From Boswellia sacra (taxonomy: Eukaryota; Streptophyta; Magnoliopsida; Sapindales; Burseraceae), in assembly GCA_013180625.2 (NCBI GenBank), contig SNVD02000422.1, positions 1 through 64,000 on the forward strand: a DNA stretch of 64,000 nt, in the 5' to 3' direction. The position numbers and the translations under genes were made by a program. Below the pieces are notes generated by a model. It saw only the letters and a program-made list of their open reading frames with translations, was not told the DNA's origin and made no database searches. Below, one piece after another: positions 12,259-23,980 of this stretch; the first letter of the stretch is position 1, and every line of letters begins with the position of its first letter.

Positions 12259-13615
12259 CTAATTCATTGAGAATGCCTTCTGGAGTGATAGCATCTGTAG
12301 ATGTTTCTTTACGACTGATGTAACAGGTTCTATCGCTTGCAACATAACAAAAGGTATTGGAACTAGTTCTGCTATTGGTAACGTTGCAACAGTTTGTTGT
12401 TGCTGTATTTCTCCATTTTCACCATTAAAATCTGCTGAAATTTTCTGTCCAAATGTACTGTTACTCCACAACCAAGTTTTCTCCTCATCGAAAACAACAT
12501 CACGGCTAATGATAATTTTCTTACTAATAGGATTGTAACTTATAAGCTTTTCAACAGTCACTAACACCAAGAAAAATACATTTTTTGCCTTTGTTATCTA
12601 ATTTCTTTCTTTTCTCATCTGGAACATGGGCATATGAAATACACCTAAATGCCCGAAAATGATCAACAACAGGTTTATGCCCACTCCATGCTTACTCCAG
12701 AGTTATATTTTGAAAAGGTTGTGTAGGACACCTATTCAAAATGTGAACACTCCAATTAATTGCTTTAGGCAAAAAACTCTTGGAAAGATTGCTCGGTTGT
12801 AGAAGACTTCGGACCATACTAAGAATCTTGCGATTCTTTCTCTCACAAACTCAATTTTGTTGAGGTGAATAGGCTGCTGTCAATTGCGTTCTAATTCCAT
12901 GCTCGTTAGAAAAAACCCCAAATGCTTGTGAGTTATACTCTCCACCACGGTCAGTACGCAAAACTTTAATTGGACAATCAGCTTCCTTCTCAACTAGTGC
13001 TTTGAACATTTGAAAAGTTGCTAAAGCTTCTGACTTTTCATGCAAAAAATATACCCAAGTTTTTATGCTAAAATCATCAGTGAAGGATATAAAATACCAT
13101 TTACCTCCATTGGAAAGTGGTTTTATCAGTCCACACAAATCTGAATGCACTAGTTCAAGCACTCTCCTTGCTCTCCAAGCCGTCCCTTTTGGAAAAGCAT
13201 CTCTATGTTGCTTGCTAACAACACGATCTTCACAAATCTTTGAAGGAGATTTGAATTCTGGAAGTCCTACCACCATATTCTTTTGTTGCAAGTGTTGTAA
13301 TCCACCAAAATTGAGATAACCACAGTGGTAGTGCCACAACCATGCTGTTTCTTCTAATGTTGCAACAAGACATGAGTGATTAATATGATGGAGATACAGC
13401 AGAAACATTTGGTTTGACGTCATTTGCACTTGGGCTATCAAACCAATTCTGTTATCTTGGACATGACAGACTCCATTCTTGATAGAAATCTCATAGCCCT
13501 TTTCTTGAAGCTGTCCAACACTAAGAAGATTAGTTTTCAACTCCGGAACATACAAAACATTAGAGATTGAATGAGAATTTCCCTTGGCTTGGATAGAAAT
13601 CCTCCCTTTTCTCAT
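12259..13615 (-). pseudogene. Copia element 1 protease/GAG-pre-integrase/integrase
   Basis: The long open part (13615-12851, 254 codons) contains the 'NVLYVPELKTNLLSVGQL' motif that follows the copia protease. After it comes the GAG-pre-integrase block (LWHYHCGYLNFGGLQHLQ) and the integrase core with HSDLCG, FTDDFS and LRTDRGGEYNS, giving the first two acidic residues of DDE. A stop after 'YSPQQN' interrupts the core before the glutamate. A further block at 12570-12259 is the integrase C-terminal part ('IISRDVVFDE'). One zinc-ligand residue of the HHCC finger appears altered. The protease active-site region lies at the broken Gag-Pol join near 13615. Confidence 0.88.
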
Positions 13616-13619
13616 AACT

Positions 13620-14679
13620 GGTCACCACCAAACTTAATAGAATTTTTGAAGGATTCATCCAAATAACTAAACAGATTTCTATCACCACACATGTGATTAC
13701 TGCAACCAGATACCATAAATTTCTTTGAGACTCTTCTTTAGTTTGACATACCATAAGAAGAAAATTTTCATCTTCTTCCTTTTTTGCAAAGTTAGACTTC
13801 TCACCACGATTTTTATTCAAATTTGTATGGCACTTAGTACTAATGTGACCATACCTATGATAGCGGTAACATTCAACCTTCGACTTGTCTCCAAATCTTG
13901 ATTTTTGTCTTGATGAATTGTGTCCAGCAGGACCTCTCCCTTCTCCTTGGGAATCAGCGACTTTCTCCTCTGATTTTGGGTGCTCATTCTTGCCTTTCCA
14001 ACTCTTCTTGCCACGTCCAGCTCCTTTGGAATTTGCGGCTACTTGCAAGGCTTGTTCCTCGTTGTCTTGTTGAACAATTTTCTGCTCATGTACCAATAAT
14101 GAGCTCTGCAACTCATCTATTGACAACGTGTCAATAGCTTTTGATTCTTCAATCACACAAACAACATAATTAAATTTGGATGTGAGAGAATGAAGAATCT
14201 TCTCAACAATGGTAACATCATCAAGCTTTTCTCCATTGATGTGCCGCTTATTTGCAATTGTCATCATTCTTGAGTTGTAATCTATAATTGATTCATCCGC
14301 CTTCATTCGCAGAGCTTAAAACTCAGCACGAAGCGCTTGAAGATGTACCCTCTTCGCCCTTGCTGTCCCTAGGAACTTATTCTTCATGGAGTCCCAAATT
14401 TGCTTGAAATATCTTTGTTAAGGATTGTTTCCAAGATAGAGCGATCAATAGCTTGGAACAAATAGTTTTTTTTGCCTTGAGATCCTTCAACCTCTGCCCC
14501 TCAAGTTTTGCTTTTTGTGTATCCATTAGAGTAACTCCAGCTGCTAGTTCAATAATTCTAGTTGCAACAACCTGTCAATACTCCTTAGACCTTAAGAAGT
14601 TCTCCATCAACATACTCCAATGATCATAATGACCATCAAACTGAAGAATTGCTTGCTGTACATAATTCTTTGAAGCCAT
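13620..14679 (-). pseudogene. Copia element 1 Gag
   Basis: The start is taken at the ATG 14679-14677, followed by MASKNYVQQAILQFDGHYDHW, the usual opening of copia Gag. The UBN2-type core is open from 14306 ('IVEKILHSLTSKFNYVV', 'LSIDELQSSLLVHEQ'). It is followed by a Lys/Gly-rich tail and one zinc knuckle, CYRYHRYGHISTKCH, in which the second cysteine is replaced by Tyr or His. Stops between about 14580 and 14306 break the N-terminal third. The protein would form the particle shell of the element. Confidence 0.85.
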
Positions 14680-14764
14680 GACAGCTCTTGCAGTAAAAGT
14701 GACTCTTCAAGCTCACTTTTTCTCTCTTGTGGCTCCTTCACGTGGCTCTTGTTGGCTAACCGTA

Positions 14765-14776
14765 GCTCTGATACCA
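14765..14776 (-). promoter_or_regulatory. Primer binding site, initiator-Met tRNA
   Basis: On the minus strand, TGGTATCAGAGC follows the 5' LTR after one base. This is the standard plant copia site complementary to the 3' end of tRNA-iMet and fixes the element orientation. Confidence 0.9.
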
Positions 14777-14777
14777 T

Positions 14778-15124
14778 TGTTACACTCTCTGACACTAATT
14801 TGCAGAATTATGACGTCGTATGTTATGAATAACTTAACAAAAGTTTGTTATGACACGCATAACAGAGGTGAATAACTGGATGATTTTATTCAAACTGAAA
14901 TAGCCGTTATATAGGTGTTACATCAACTAAATATAAAGTGAATCCATGAATATAGGACCACGATCTACCACTAAATCACTATTAACTTGTAGAGAAATAA
15001 TAGGATAACTAATGCCAAATATTACTCACATGAATTGATCAAATCATGACCAAATCAAAATCAACAACTTATTCCTAAAGAATAGGACACATGATCTGCA
15101 CAATATTTGCATAGAACTCCAACA
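14778..15124 (-). repeat. Copia element 1, 5' LTR
   Basis: 347 bp, TGTTACACTC...CTCCAACA. It carries the element promoter on the minus strand. Confidence 0.93.
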
Positions 15125-16394
15125 TTTTCAAGAAATAATTTTTTCTTTTCACATATACTCCTAACTGGTTTAACATTTTATTGGTCGATGATCTAGCTAA
15201 AATTCAAGTACTTCTGGTTGCCAATCTGGTGAAATTGGTTGCTGGCCATGAAGTGGGCAAGTAAAGAGCCATTAAGGAAGGCTTAAATTGCATTCAAAAG
15301 ACAAATGAGGAAAACCAAGAAAGGATGTTATAGGACTTCTGGTTTTAGTCCATAGTATGATGCTTCCATTTATCGACCAACAAGTGGTTGAGGTTTGACG
15401 CTAATAAACATGTATAGTTACATTTAAAAACTATGACTTCATTCATTATATTCAATCTATCTACTTGTTAATCATTAATTAAAAAAGACATTTGAGATGC
15501 AAAATTTTAAATAAAATTTAGGAACATTATCATTTAATTATAAAGATATATGGAATACGTAATCTGTGGATCATATTTTTAACATATATTCGCATTTTAT
15601 ATTAATATAATTTTCAAATAATATATTGTACAACCGTGGGCATCCTTTTCCTCTTATTTCATGTTTAAAGTTGTAGTTTTGACCATTTATGATACAAATT
15701 TCAAAATATCAGTACTAGGTATATATTTCAGGCTTATTCGAGAGATTTGAAGTCAAGATATAATTATTACTTATAAGTGCTTTTTATAGGGCAATGTACA
15801 ATCAACACTATTGCAAAAAAGAAAAGGGTTGGGAAATAGAGCCAAAGAAATTGCGGAGTAAGTTTGATTCTCAATTTATTAATTAATAGTGAAGTGTGGT
15901 TTGAGTAAAATGAATAGTCTAATCCCTGATTCCAATAAAAAAATAAATAATAACTGAATCAGGCTTTCTGAGTAGATTGTAGGAAGTCAAAATCTCTCAA
16001 AACATTCTTAAATCAATTAAATTAATAAAATAACCTTAAAAATCTTAACTCAAAATATTCTCGTCCTACATCAGTTTTGCTAATCAAAATTTTAAATCTT
16101 GCGTTTTCTATATATAAATTTGGCTCCATATGTTTTTAAGTTAATTAATTCAGAATTTTATAGATTGTGTTATAGTTTTTACAATTATTTTTTAGAGTAA
16201 TACTACACTTCTGATTTATATACCAAGTTTATTATCCAAATTGATAAACTAATCATTAGGAAGGTAGCCAACCATCACTTAGATGCAATAGTTTACATTT
16301 GTATTTGGTAAAATTGGCTCGAACAAACAAATAAGACAATTACCAATCGTGCCGTTACGGAGTAAGAGGGAGCCGTAGAGTTAACGAAGATGTA
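15125..16394. other. Copy B sequence between copia 1 and copia 2, no gene
   Basis: 15125-16077 aligns to copy A at about 2030-2957. 16078-16394 belongs to a stretch absent from copy A, continued at 21251-21418. No coding region or RNA gene is visible. Confidence 0.7.
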
Positions 16395-17380
16395 TGTTGG
16401 GTTTTGCAGCGTATGGAAGTTACGAATAATATAATAGAAAACTGTGATGTAAATCGGAACATGAATTTTACGTGGTTTGGTTATAACGAACCTACATCCA
16501 TGGGCAACAAGAGTTACAATCCACTATGTTGTATGTGTTTACGCTCGACTTAGGACTCTTTACAGTGGTAGACACCCGATCACTCACTAACCTAATCTAT
16601 GTAAAATTGATCAACCCTGATCACAACCATAGTCCTTCACACACTCTTCTGACATTGCTCTTTCTATCACAGTTATCTTAACAACACGCTGTTAAGAATA
16701 ACATAACACCCATAACTGCTACAAACCTATAACTAGTATAGACACATATGATTACTCAACGCCTTTAAGCTCACACGACCTATAACAATTAACCAAAGCC
16801 TAAAGCTTTTCACAAGACATAAAAAACAAATAAAAAGGCACTCAAACTTGCTCTTGATTGCTTTCATCAATTTGCGTTGAATGTCTTGAATGTCTTGAAT
16901 GCCTTGAATCTCAACTCATAGAACACACCACATAATCAACATACCCCGTTATGTAGAAACAACTTTGTATATATAGTGGTACGCCTAGACGAAATCTCCT
17001 AGAAATCCTATAAAAATTCTAATCTAAATCATATTAGGATTAGGAGAAATAAAATAGGAAGATATATAATTAAACTCCTAAAGGAATTAGGACAATTAAA
17101 TATTTTCCTATTCTAATTACGATACAAGATACTATATCCTAATCTAAAGAGATAATTAATGCAAATATAAACTTCCTATTTCAACTAGGATACCAAATCC
17201 AAACTTATTCCTATTTAACTAGGATACCATATCAAAACTTATCCTATTTTAATTAAGATTCTCCTAATACAAAAGATCTATACAAAATAAATGAGATTAG
17301 GAAAATATCCATATTTAATGTTTTTATCACACGATGACAAAATACTCATGTGCAATACACATGCATGTCTAGAACCAACA
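16395..17380 (-). repeat. Copia element 2, 3' LTR
   Basis: 986 bp. It is closely similar to 20272-21250, with the most mismatches in the first 110 bp. It contains repeated short tracts such as 'ctaggatacca' near 17187 and 17217. Confidence 0.92.
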
Positions 17381-18369
17381 ATCTCCCTCTTTGGCATCTT
17401 GTGTTGAAAACATCTAAATGTAAGAAAAATGCATGAGTACATGTAATCCAACTAAAATGAAACACTTAAACAAAGACTATTATGACAACCTAAAAAAAAT
17501 AAATAAACAACCGAATAATATAAAAAACATCCATACTTCTCCCCTTTGTTTTCTGAACAATTGCCAAAGTATAAAAGAAATTTTAAATGACAAATGAAAC
17601 TCCCCCTAACTGAACGTTCAACTCTTTAAATTGTGCATAAAAGTGAAAAAAATTTTAAAACCAAGAAACTAATTAAATCAAGTACTCCTACAACTGAACA
17701 AACTCCCCCTCAAATCAATTTCGCTGACCTGAAACTTTTTGACACGTCAGAATACACTAAAGAGAATCAAACTAAGTCAGACATATAGCACTGAACGTAA
17801 GTTATAAAAACCATAACTGAAAATAGTCGAAATTTACTTAACAGAAATATCTGGACATCATATAATCTTTTATCGCCAAGCATATATCTGAGCTGTGGAT
17901 AAACCTCAAACGTAAATATTATTTTATCACTTAATCCAATTGAGTGATCAACTTGAACATACTTCTTACACATAAAACATCCAAATGTGAATTTTCTGAA
18001 TGAATACAGTAGCTTTCATACATGGTAGCCCTTTTCCATTTGAGTGGGTAACCTCAACATATTTCCAAGATACATTGAAGTTACTCTCAATGGATGGCTT
18101 CTATACATCATATACTGGTAGCCCTCTCTATATTTGACATGGAATTACCAACAAAATTATGTCAATAAAACAGCTCAAGCATGCTTTAATTAAAAATAGA
18201 CTAATGATGCTACAGATATAAACAACATAACTAAACACTGTTATAATTCAAGTAACTGCCGAGTGCCAATGTTCTTTCTTAGTTTTTCAAATCTCAGTGC
18301 ATCTTAGTGCTTTATATGAACAGGTCAACTAGATGATTCTTAGATGAAACATACTCAGTGCAGATATTC
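17381..18369 (-). other. Copia element 2 non-coding 3' internal region
   Basis: No copia pol motif is found in either strand. The ORF 17973-17767 has no recognisable domain. The region lies between the protease remnant and the 3' LTR, so it is probably the original 3' untranslated part joined to gag by the pol deletion. Confidence 0.6.
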
Positions 18370-20215
18370 TTTGATTCACTAAGTTTCTAAACAACATGTT
18401 TTGCCATCACTTGTGTGATTGAAAAATTTCAAACACTTTTCATTTCCTGTCACATGTTTAGAACAAGCACAATCATCACTTGAAGAAACATTAAGTGCAG
18501 CAACTTTGCAATGAGTTTCATATTTCTTAACCCAAACCTATCGTGTCTTACGTAACTGTCTAATTTGACTTGGCTTTTTCTTTAAAAAATTTTGTAATTT
18601 ATAGCACCTAGGTCTAATGTGACCTTTAACACCACAAAAATAGCAAGTAAGAACAAATTTTCTTACCTTTTCTGGATTTGAAGTGAAAGAGCTCATTGGG
18701 GAAGCAAAATTAGTCATATTTTTAAAGATTGAGTTAGAAGTGTTACCGCAATTTGAAGCTTTAACAAACAATGTCTTTGATGTTGAAGCACCATTCGTTT
18801 CATCATACCCCAGCCCATGTTTAATGGAATTATCACGGCCTAAACTCAGAATTTGATCAAGCTTTGCTGAGCCTATCTTGAGTTGATTATTGCACTTGTT
18901 TGTCTCATCTAATTCTGCAGTAATTTTTTGGATACATACTGTCTTGTCTGACACAACAGCTTCCAGTTTTATGAATTTTTTATCTGTAGATGCTATCTCA
19001 CTCTTGAGCACTTCTTGTTCATTCTGAAGAGTTTTGATCTGTACTTTTTGCTTCTCCCACATCCCGTAAAGTGCATTATACGCCTCCTGAAGTTCTCCAT
19101 AATATTCAGCATCCTTCTCAGCATCTGACTCATCAATGTCTGATTTGTTCTATTCTGTTACGTTAGACATAACAGTTTGCTGTTTATCTGAAATAGTCCC
19201 ATTGAATACTAAAAAATTGTTGGAGTTGTCTTCATCTGTTTCTGAGTCATCATTATTCCATGTTGCACACAAACTCTTTTTCTTCTTATAATTAGGATAC
19301 TCAGTTTGAATGTGCCCAAATCCCTTGCATTCATAACATTGAATACCTTTTCTCTCAAGCTTATCTTGTTTTTTCTTTGCTGGTTCTTTACGAAATCTTT
19401 TAGCATCAAAGTTCTCATAATTTTTCTTCTTGAGATTTTTCTTCATATATTTGACAAAATTCCTTGTCAAATGAGCAAGTTCATCATCGAAATCATCAAT
19501 ACTGTTGTCATCTTTTTCTTCTTTTTCTAAAGAAGAAATAAAGGCAATGCTCTTTTCCTTCCTTCTTGACTTTAAACCCATCTCATATACTTGAAGACCC
19601 AATGAATTCATCAACTCGCAACGATTTCACATGGTTGCTTTCTTCGATAGCTGTGACCTTAGGCTGAATTTTTTTTGGTAAAGATCTAAGTGTCTTGCTA
19701 ACAATTTTAGCCTCAGTATATTCCTCACCAAGCATATAAGTAGAGTTAGTAATTTCACAAAGTCTAGTTTGAAATTCACTAATGGTTTCTTCTTCATGCA
19801 TAAGTAAGTTTTCAAATTTAGAAGTCAAAGTAAGCAACTTCGATTCTTTAACCGTTTGAGTACCTTCATTCTTTATCGCAAGGATATCCCAAGCTTCTTT
19901 TACGATGGTGCACTTTGAAATTAACCTGAACTATTGAAGGTTGACAGCATTAAAAATTGCATTGATGCCTTTAGAATTTCATCCAGCTAATCGATATTCT
20001 ACTTCGCTCCACTCATTCTGTGGTTTCTCAATCTGTTGCCTAGCATCATTGGCTTTTGTTGGGGGTGTCCAGCCATGAAAAATGCTTCCACACTCTTTCA
20101 TCAATTGATTTGATGAAAGCTCTCATCTTGACTTTTCAATAAGCATAGTTTGCATCTTCAGGTAACGGTGGTTGAGTGATCGATCCTCCTATCCGAAATC
20201 CTTCAATACCTGCAA
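18370..20215 (-). pseudogene. Copia element 2 Gag (Sirevirus-like) plus protease stub
   Basis: The N-terminal block, read on the minus strand from about 20210, includes 'RAFIKSIDERVWK'. The central UBN2 block (19837-19583) has 'EAKIVSKTLRSLPKK' and 'VTAIEES'. A first zinc knuckle (19614-19150), CYECKGFGHIQTEYPNY, has the last Cys changed to Tyr. A coiled-coil stretch and a complete second knuckle, CYFCGVKGHIRPRC, follow in 19062-18538. After a stop, a remnant with 'CSKHVTGNE' (about 18450) recalls the copia protease 'DSGCSKHMTG', with the catalytic Asp-Ser-Gly lost. Several frame breaks (near 19600, 19110 and 18540) show it is not functional as a single protein. Two knuckles separated by a coiled coil and the 'ATW.(D)DSETDED' acidic motif point to the Sirevirus lineage. 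Confidence 0.85.
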
Positions 20216-20257
20216 AAAAAAAAAAAATCTGATCTACACTAGTATGTCAGCGTACCT

Positions 20258-20269
20258 GCTCTGATACCA
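20258..20269 (-). promoter_or_regulatory. Primer binding site, initiator-Met tRNA
   Basis: TGGTATCAGAGC on the minus strand, two bases from the 5' LTR. The match to tRNA-iMet continues into AGGTACGC. Confidence 0.9.
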
Positions 20270-20271
20270 AT

Positions 20272-21250
20272 TGTTGGATTTTGCAGCATATGGAAGTTAC
20301 GAATAATATAAGAAAAAACTGTAATGTAAATCAGAATAGGAATTTTACGTGGTTTGATTATAACCAACCTACATCCATGGGCAACAAGAGTTGCAATCCA
20401 CTATGTTGTATGTGTTTACACTCGACCTAGGACTCTTTACAGTGGTAGACACCCGCTCACTCACTAACCTAATCTATGTAAACTTGATCAATCTCGATCA
20501 CAACCATAGTCCTTCACACACTCTTCTGACATTGCTCTTTCTGTCACGGTTATCTTAACAACACGCTGTTAAGAATAACATAACACTTGTAACTGCTACA
20601 GACCCATAACTAGTATAGACACATGTGATTACTCAACTCCCTTAAGCTCACACGACCTATAACAATTAACCAAAAGCCTAAAGCTTTTCACAAGGCATAA
20701 AAAATAAATAAAAATGCACTCAAACTTTCTCTTGATTGCTTTCACTCAATTTGCGTTGAATGCCTTGAATGCCTTGAATCTCAACTCACACAGCACACCA
20801 CATAATCAGCATACCTCGTTATGTAAAAATAACTTTGTATATATAGTGGTATGCCTGGACGAAATCTCCTAGAAATCCTATAAAAATTCTAATCTAAATC
20901 ATATTAGGATTAGGAGAAATAAAATAGGAAGATATATAATTAAACTCCTAAAGGAATTAGGACAATTAAATATTCTCCTATTCTAATTAGGATACATGAT
21001 ACTATATCCTAATCTAAATAGATAATTAATGCAAATATAAACTTCCTATTTCAACTAGGATACCAAATCCAAACTTATTCCTATTTAACTAGGATACCTT
21101 ATCAAAACTTATCCTATTTTAATTAAAATTCTTATAATACAAAACATCTATATAAAATAAATGAGATTTGAAAAATATCCATATTTAATGTTTTTATCAC
21201 ATGATGACAAAATACTCATTTGTAATACACATGCACGTCTAGAACCGACA
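20272..21250 (-). repeat. Copia element 2, 5' LTR
   Basis: 979 bp, TGTTGGATTTTGCAGC...GAACCGACA. Confidence 0.92.
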
Positions 21251-23980
21251 ATGTATTTTGCGAACTTATCTCCACTTTGGATTCCTGAATGCAATCTTAT
21301 TACGCTTTCTCCTCCCCTCCCCCCCGAAACCCAACATGCTTCAAGTACTAATTAGCTTTGACTTCGTGTCGATAGATTTTGTAACTAATCAAAATTATTG
21401 CCTCAATTATGTGGACTAACTAAAATTAGATTCTTTAATAGTGATTCTTCCGTAATTGATCAATCCATGTGTTTAGCTTTTTAAATGATTTTGAAACTTT
21501 AAATATTTATATTTAAATATTTACACATTTTAAGGTTTGAATTAAGAGACTCTAAGAAGAAAAAAAAAATCTAGCTAGATAATTTTATTCTGTGCGGAAA
21601 AAAGAGAAGAGGATATTTTATGTGTATAATTACATCCACTCATTTTAAAGTCAAGATGTAGCAAAAAATTATATTCATTTCAAATGTTTAACTCTCAATG
21701 GTCTCATACTGTTATAAATTTTTTATAAATTTTAAAAAATTAATGTATGAGTCACAATGTTTTATTGTTTAATTTAATAAATGATTACTCCATTTATGAG
21801 ACGATATTGTTGGTTGGTTACATAAATTTTTCATAATTATAAAATAGGGAAATTAAATGGATAAAGATCAATAGACAATAGTAACCATGAACATATTGAA
21901 TATTACTCCTATGACAAATCAATTCCTCCCCATGAGGTAACTACCTAGTTGTAGATCAATAAAATTCTGCCTAAATTGGAAGGTAGCCAAACATTTATTC
22001 TCCGGAGGTGGCGAAAAAATTTAAAATGTTTTTATAACCATCAACATTGCAAAACGATCTTATTAATTGAAAAAAGAATAAGAATAATACTATATATACA
22101 ACCTATTTACAATGAATTCTCCTTACAACTTGAGTTGACAAAATCTTACTGAAAATATAATTTTCATGTTATCCATCATAACTTCCCTTATTTGTTTTTG
22201 TTTTTCACTCCTCCGGTGAATTTTTTGCTAACTCAGATTGTAAGAAATTTATTGTTGAATTTAGTTGTAAATGTAGTGTAAAACAATTACAAAATTTGGT
22301 AGATATATAACCTTATTGTTTAAAATAGAAAATTTATTTGGAAAAGGAATTAAAACTTTGTTCAAACTTGCTCAGTTGTTTTTTTTTTCTGTTGAAGAAT
22401 AAATAAATAAATAATTTAGATAACCACTAATATAAAAAAAATATATAAAATATAAAAAGTAATTGAGAGAAGATATATATATATATATATAAGTTGATTT
22501 GGAGGAAATTAATTGTTATTTTAATAAAAATTTAATGAAAGGATTGGAAAAAAGAGAAAATTATTCTTATAACAAAAATTAATTAGAAGAGGAGAAACAG
22601 AACTGTTTTATGAAACTTCTATAAGAGTGAAAATTAGAAAATTTAATATGCATGACATGGAAAGTTTGATAAGACTCATAAAAGTGTGTATAGTTTTGGA
22701 AATGAAATTAATTGATATGTAACTTTAAAAATTCTTTACCAATTAAAACTCATTTTATTGACCTAATCTAATAACATATATAAATATTTAAGTCTTGTGA
22801 AGCAACAGCCCAGCCTAGTCCCCCTCCCTCCGCGGCTCCACCCTTGGCTAAACCATAGTCTCATAACATATATTATGCCATTCAGACTTAAAATTATTTG
22901 CTTCCTCTTTGTCTAATGTTATTTGCGCTTAATGGTCCTTGCAATTTAAATTAATTAAACAAATTAAGCGTATAGAGGTTCACATCTATTATCTATCAAC
23001 TATCAAAAAAACAAGTGAAAATTAATTAATGAACGGTTATGCACATGATGGCTAATAAAAAGCAACTGCAAAATAACTCTCTTTCCTTGTTATTTCATGG
23101 CAGTTAGTTAATAAGAAATAGCCAATTAAGAAAAAACAATTAATTATAAGCTATATATTTTAATAATGAAAGATAAACCGGTTTTTCTTAGAGCGAGCAC
23201 CAACGGCCAATATTCACTAGTTCATTCTTCACACGCATGGCTAAATTAAATTATGCCTTTTCCATTCTATGTTATTATTTTTCCACAAAACTACTTTTCT
23301 TTGTAAACTATATGTAAATTGAACTAATTTTTTTTTTTTTCAAATAAAGTGGTATATCAAAGGTGCATTGTCACACCATGTTAGCTAGTGCTCCGTCTAC
23401 AGGTCCCAATCCTCACGAGGACATGAGTCCAAAAGTGGAGGAGATTGTGGAGACCCAATTGAATTAGAGCGAGCCACCAATCCTATCCCGCTACTAAGAA
23501 GGGATCTTAACTGGTTTAATTAACACTCTTAAAACTCTATTAAATTGTTGGAGATCCTTTTGGTTGCAAAATTCAATAGAAAACTTTGAAAAAATGTGTA
23601 TCTAAAATGGACAATATATATTCAATTGTGGCCGGAGTTTTACAATTAAGCATAGCTTTAATTTATTCAAAAATTATCTTTTACTAAACTTCAGTCTTAT
23701 CATAATTACTTCTCTCATGTTAATTCTCCTTCGCATATGCCATACATATTGATGATAACGTTGAAAAGTATTGAACTTCATCAACTCTTTTACATCCTTC
23801 AAATTAATTAAACATGTTATTACTCATTTGCAAATATTCCTCCATAAAACTACCAATCAGTAGACAAGAGAACTCAAATTACTTATTAAAGCAATTTCAC
23901 ATGATGCACGTTCCAAAATCATTTTTATTGGCAAATGATTTTCATCCTCATAGATCTGGAAACTTCTTCTAAATGGACAG
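21251..23980. other. Copy B sequence between copia 2 and copia 3, no gene
   Basis: 21419-23980 aligns to copy A 2957-5611. 21251-21418 is specific to copy B. The only frame of note is the duplicated 29-codon ORF at 23378-23467. The rest is AT-rich with no RNA gene or coding signature. Confidence 0.7.
23378..23467 (+). other. 29-codon ORF, copy B counterpart
   Basis: Same length and frame as 5005-5094, with an ATG start and TAG stop, encoding MLASAPSTG at its start. Function unknown; see the copy A entry. Confidence 0.2.

Larger units (their letters stand above)
8415..15124 (-). mobile_element. Ty1/copia element 1, 6.7 kb, degenerate
   Basis: Complete element with 347-bp LTRs, TG...CA ends and a 5-bp target duplication ttttc (8410-8414 and 15125-15129). 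The site is confirmed by the unoccupied sequence in copy A near 2030. The primer binding site is TGGTATCAGAGC on the minus strand (14765-14776), complementary to initiator-Met tRNA, and the polypurine tract lies beside the left LTR (8762-8773). It encodes Gag, protease/integrase and RT-RNase H in the copia order on the minus strand, with several stops and frameshifts. A solo LTR of another family is inserted between integrase and RT. Without it the element is about 4.9 kb, a usual copia size. Confidence 0.93.
16395..21250 (-). mobile_element. Ty1/copia element 2, 4.9 kb, gag-only deletion derivative
   Basis: LTRs of 986 bp (16395-17380) and 979 bp (20272-21250), starting TGTTGG and ending in CA, with target duplication atgta (16390-16394 and 21251-21255). 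The PBS is TGGTATCAGAGC on the minus strand (20258-20269) and a polypurine tract lies at 17381-17395. The internal region is only 2.9 kb. It codes for a Sirevirus-like Gag and a short protease remnant; integrase, RT and RNase H are missing. Full copia pol would need about 3 kb more. The element could only move with proteins from a relative. Confidence 0.92.

Noticed and set aside
13065..14137. Plus-strand ORFs 13065-13319, 13885-14073, 13898-14137
   Set aside because: They are shadows of the minus-strand copia 1 gag and integrase frames.
14765..14776. tRNA gene at the TGGTATCAGAGC sites
   Set aside because: Only the 12-18 bases matching the tRNA 3' end are present; these are primer binding sites, not tRNA genes.
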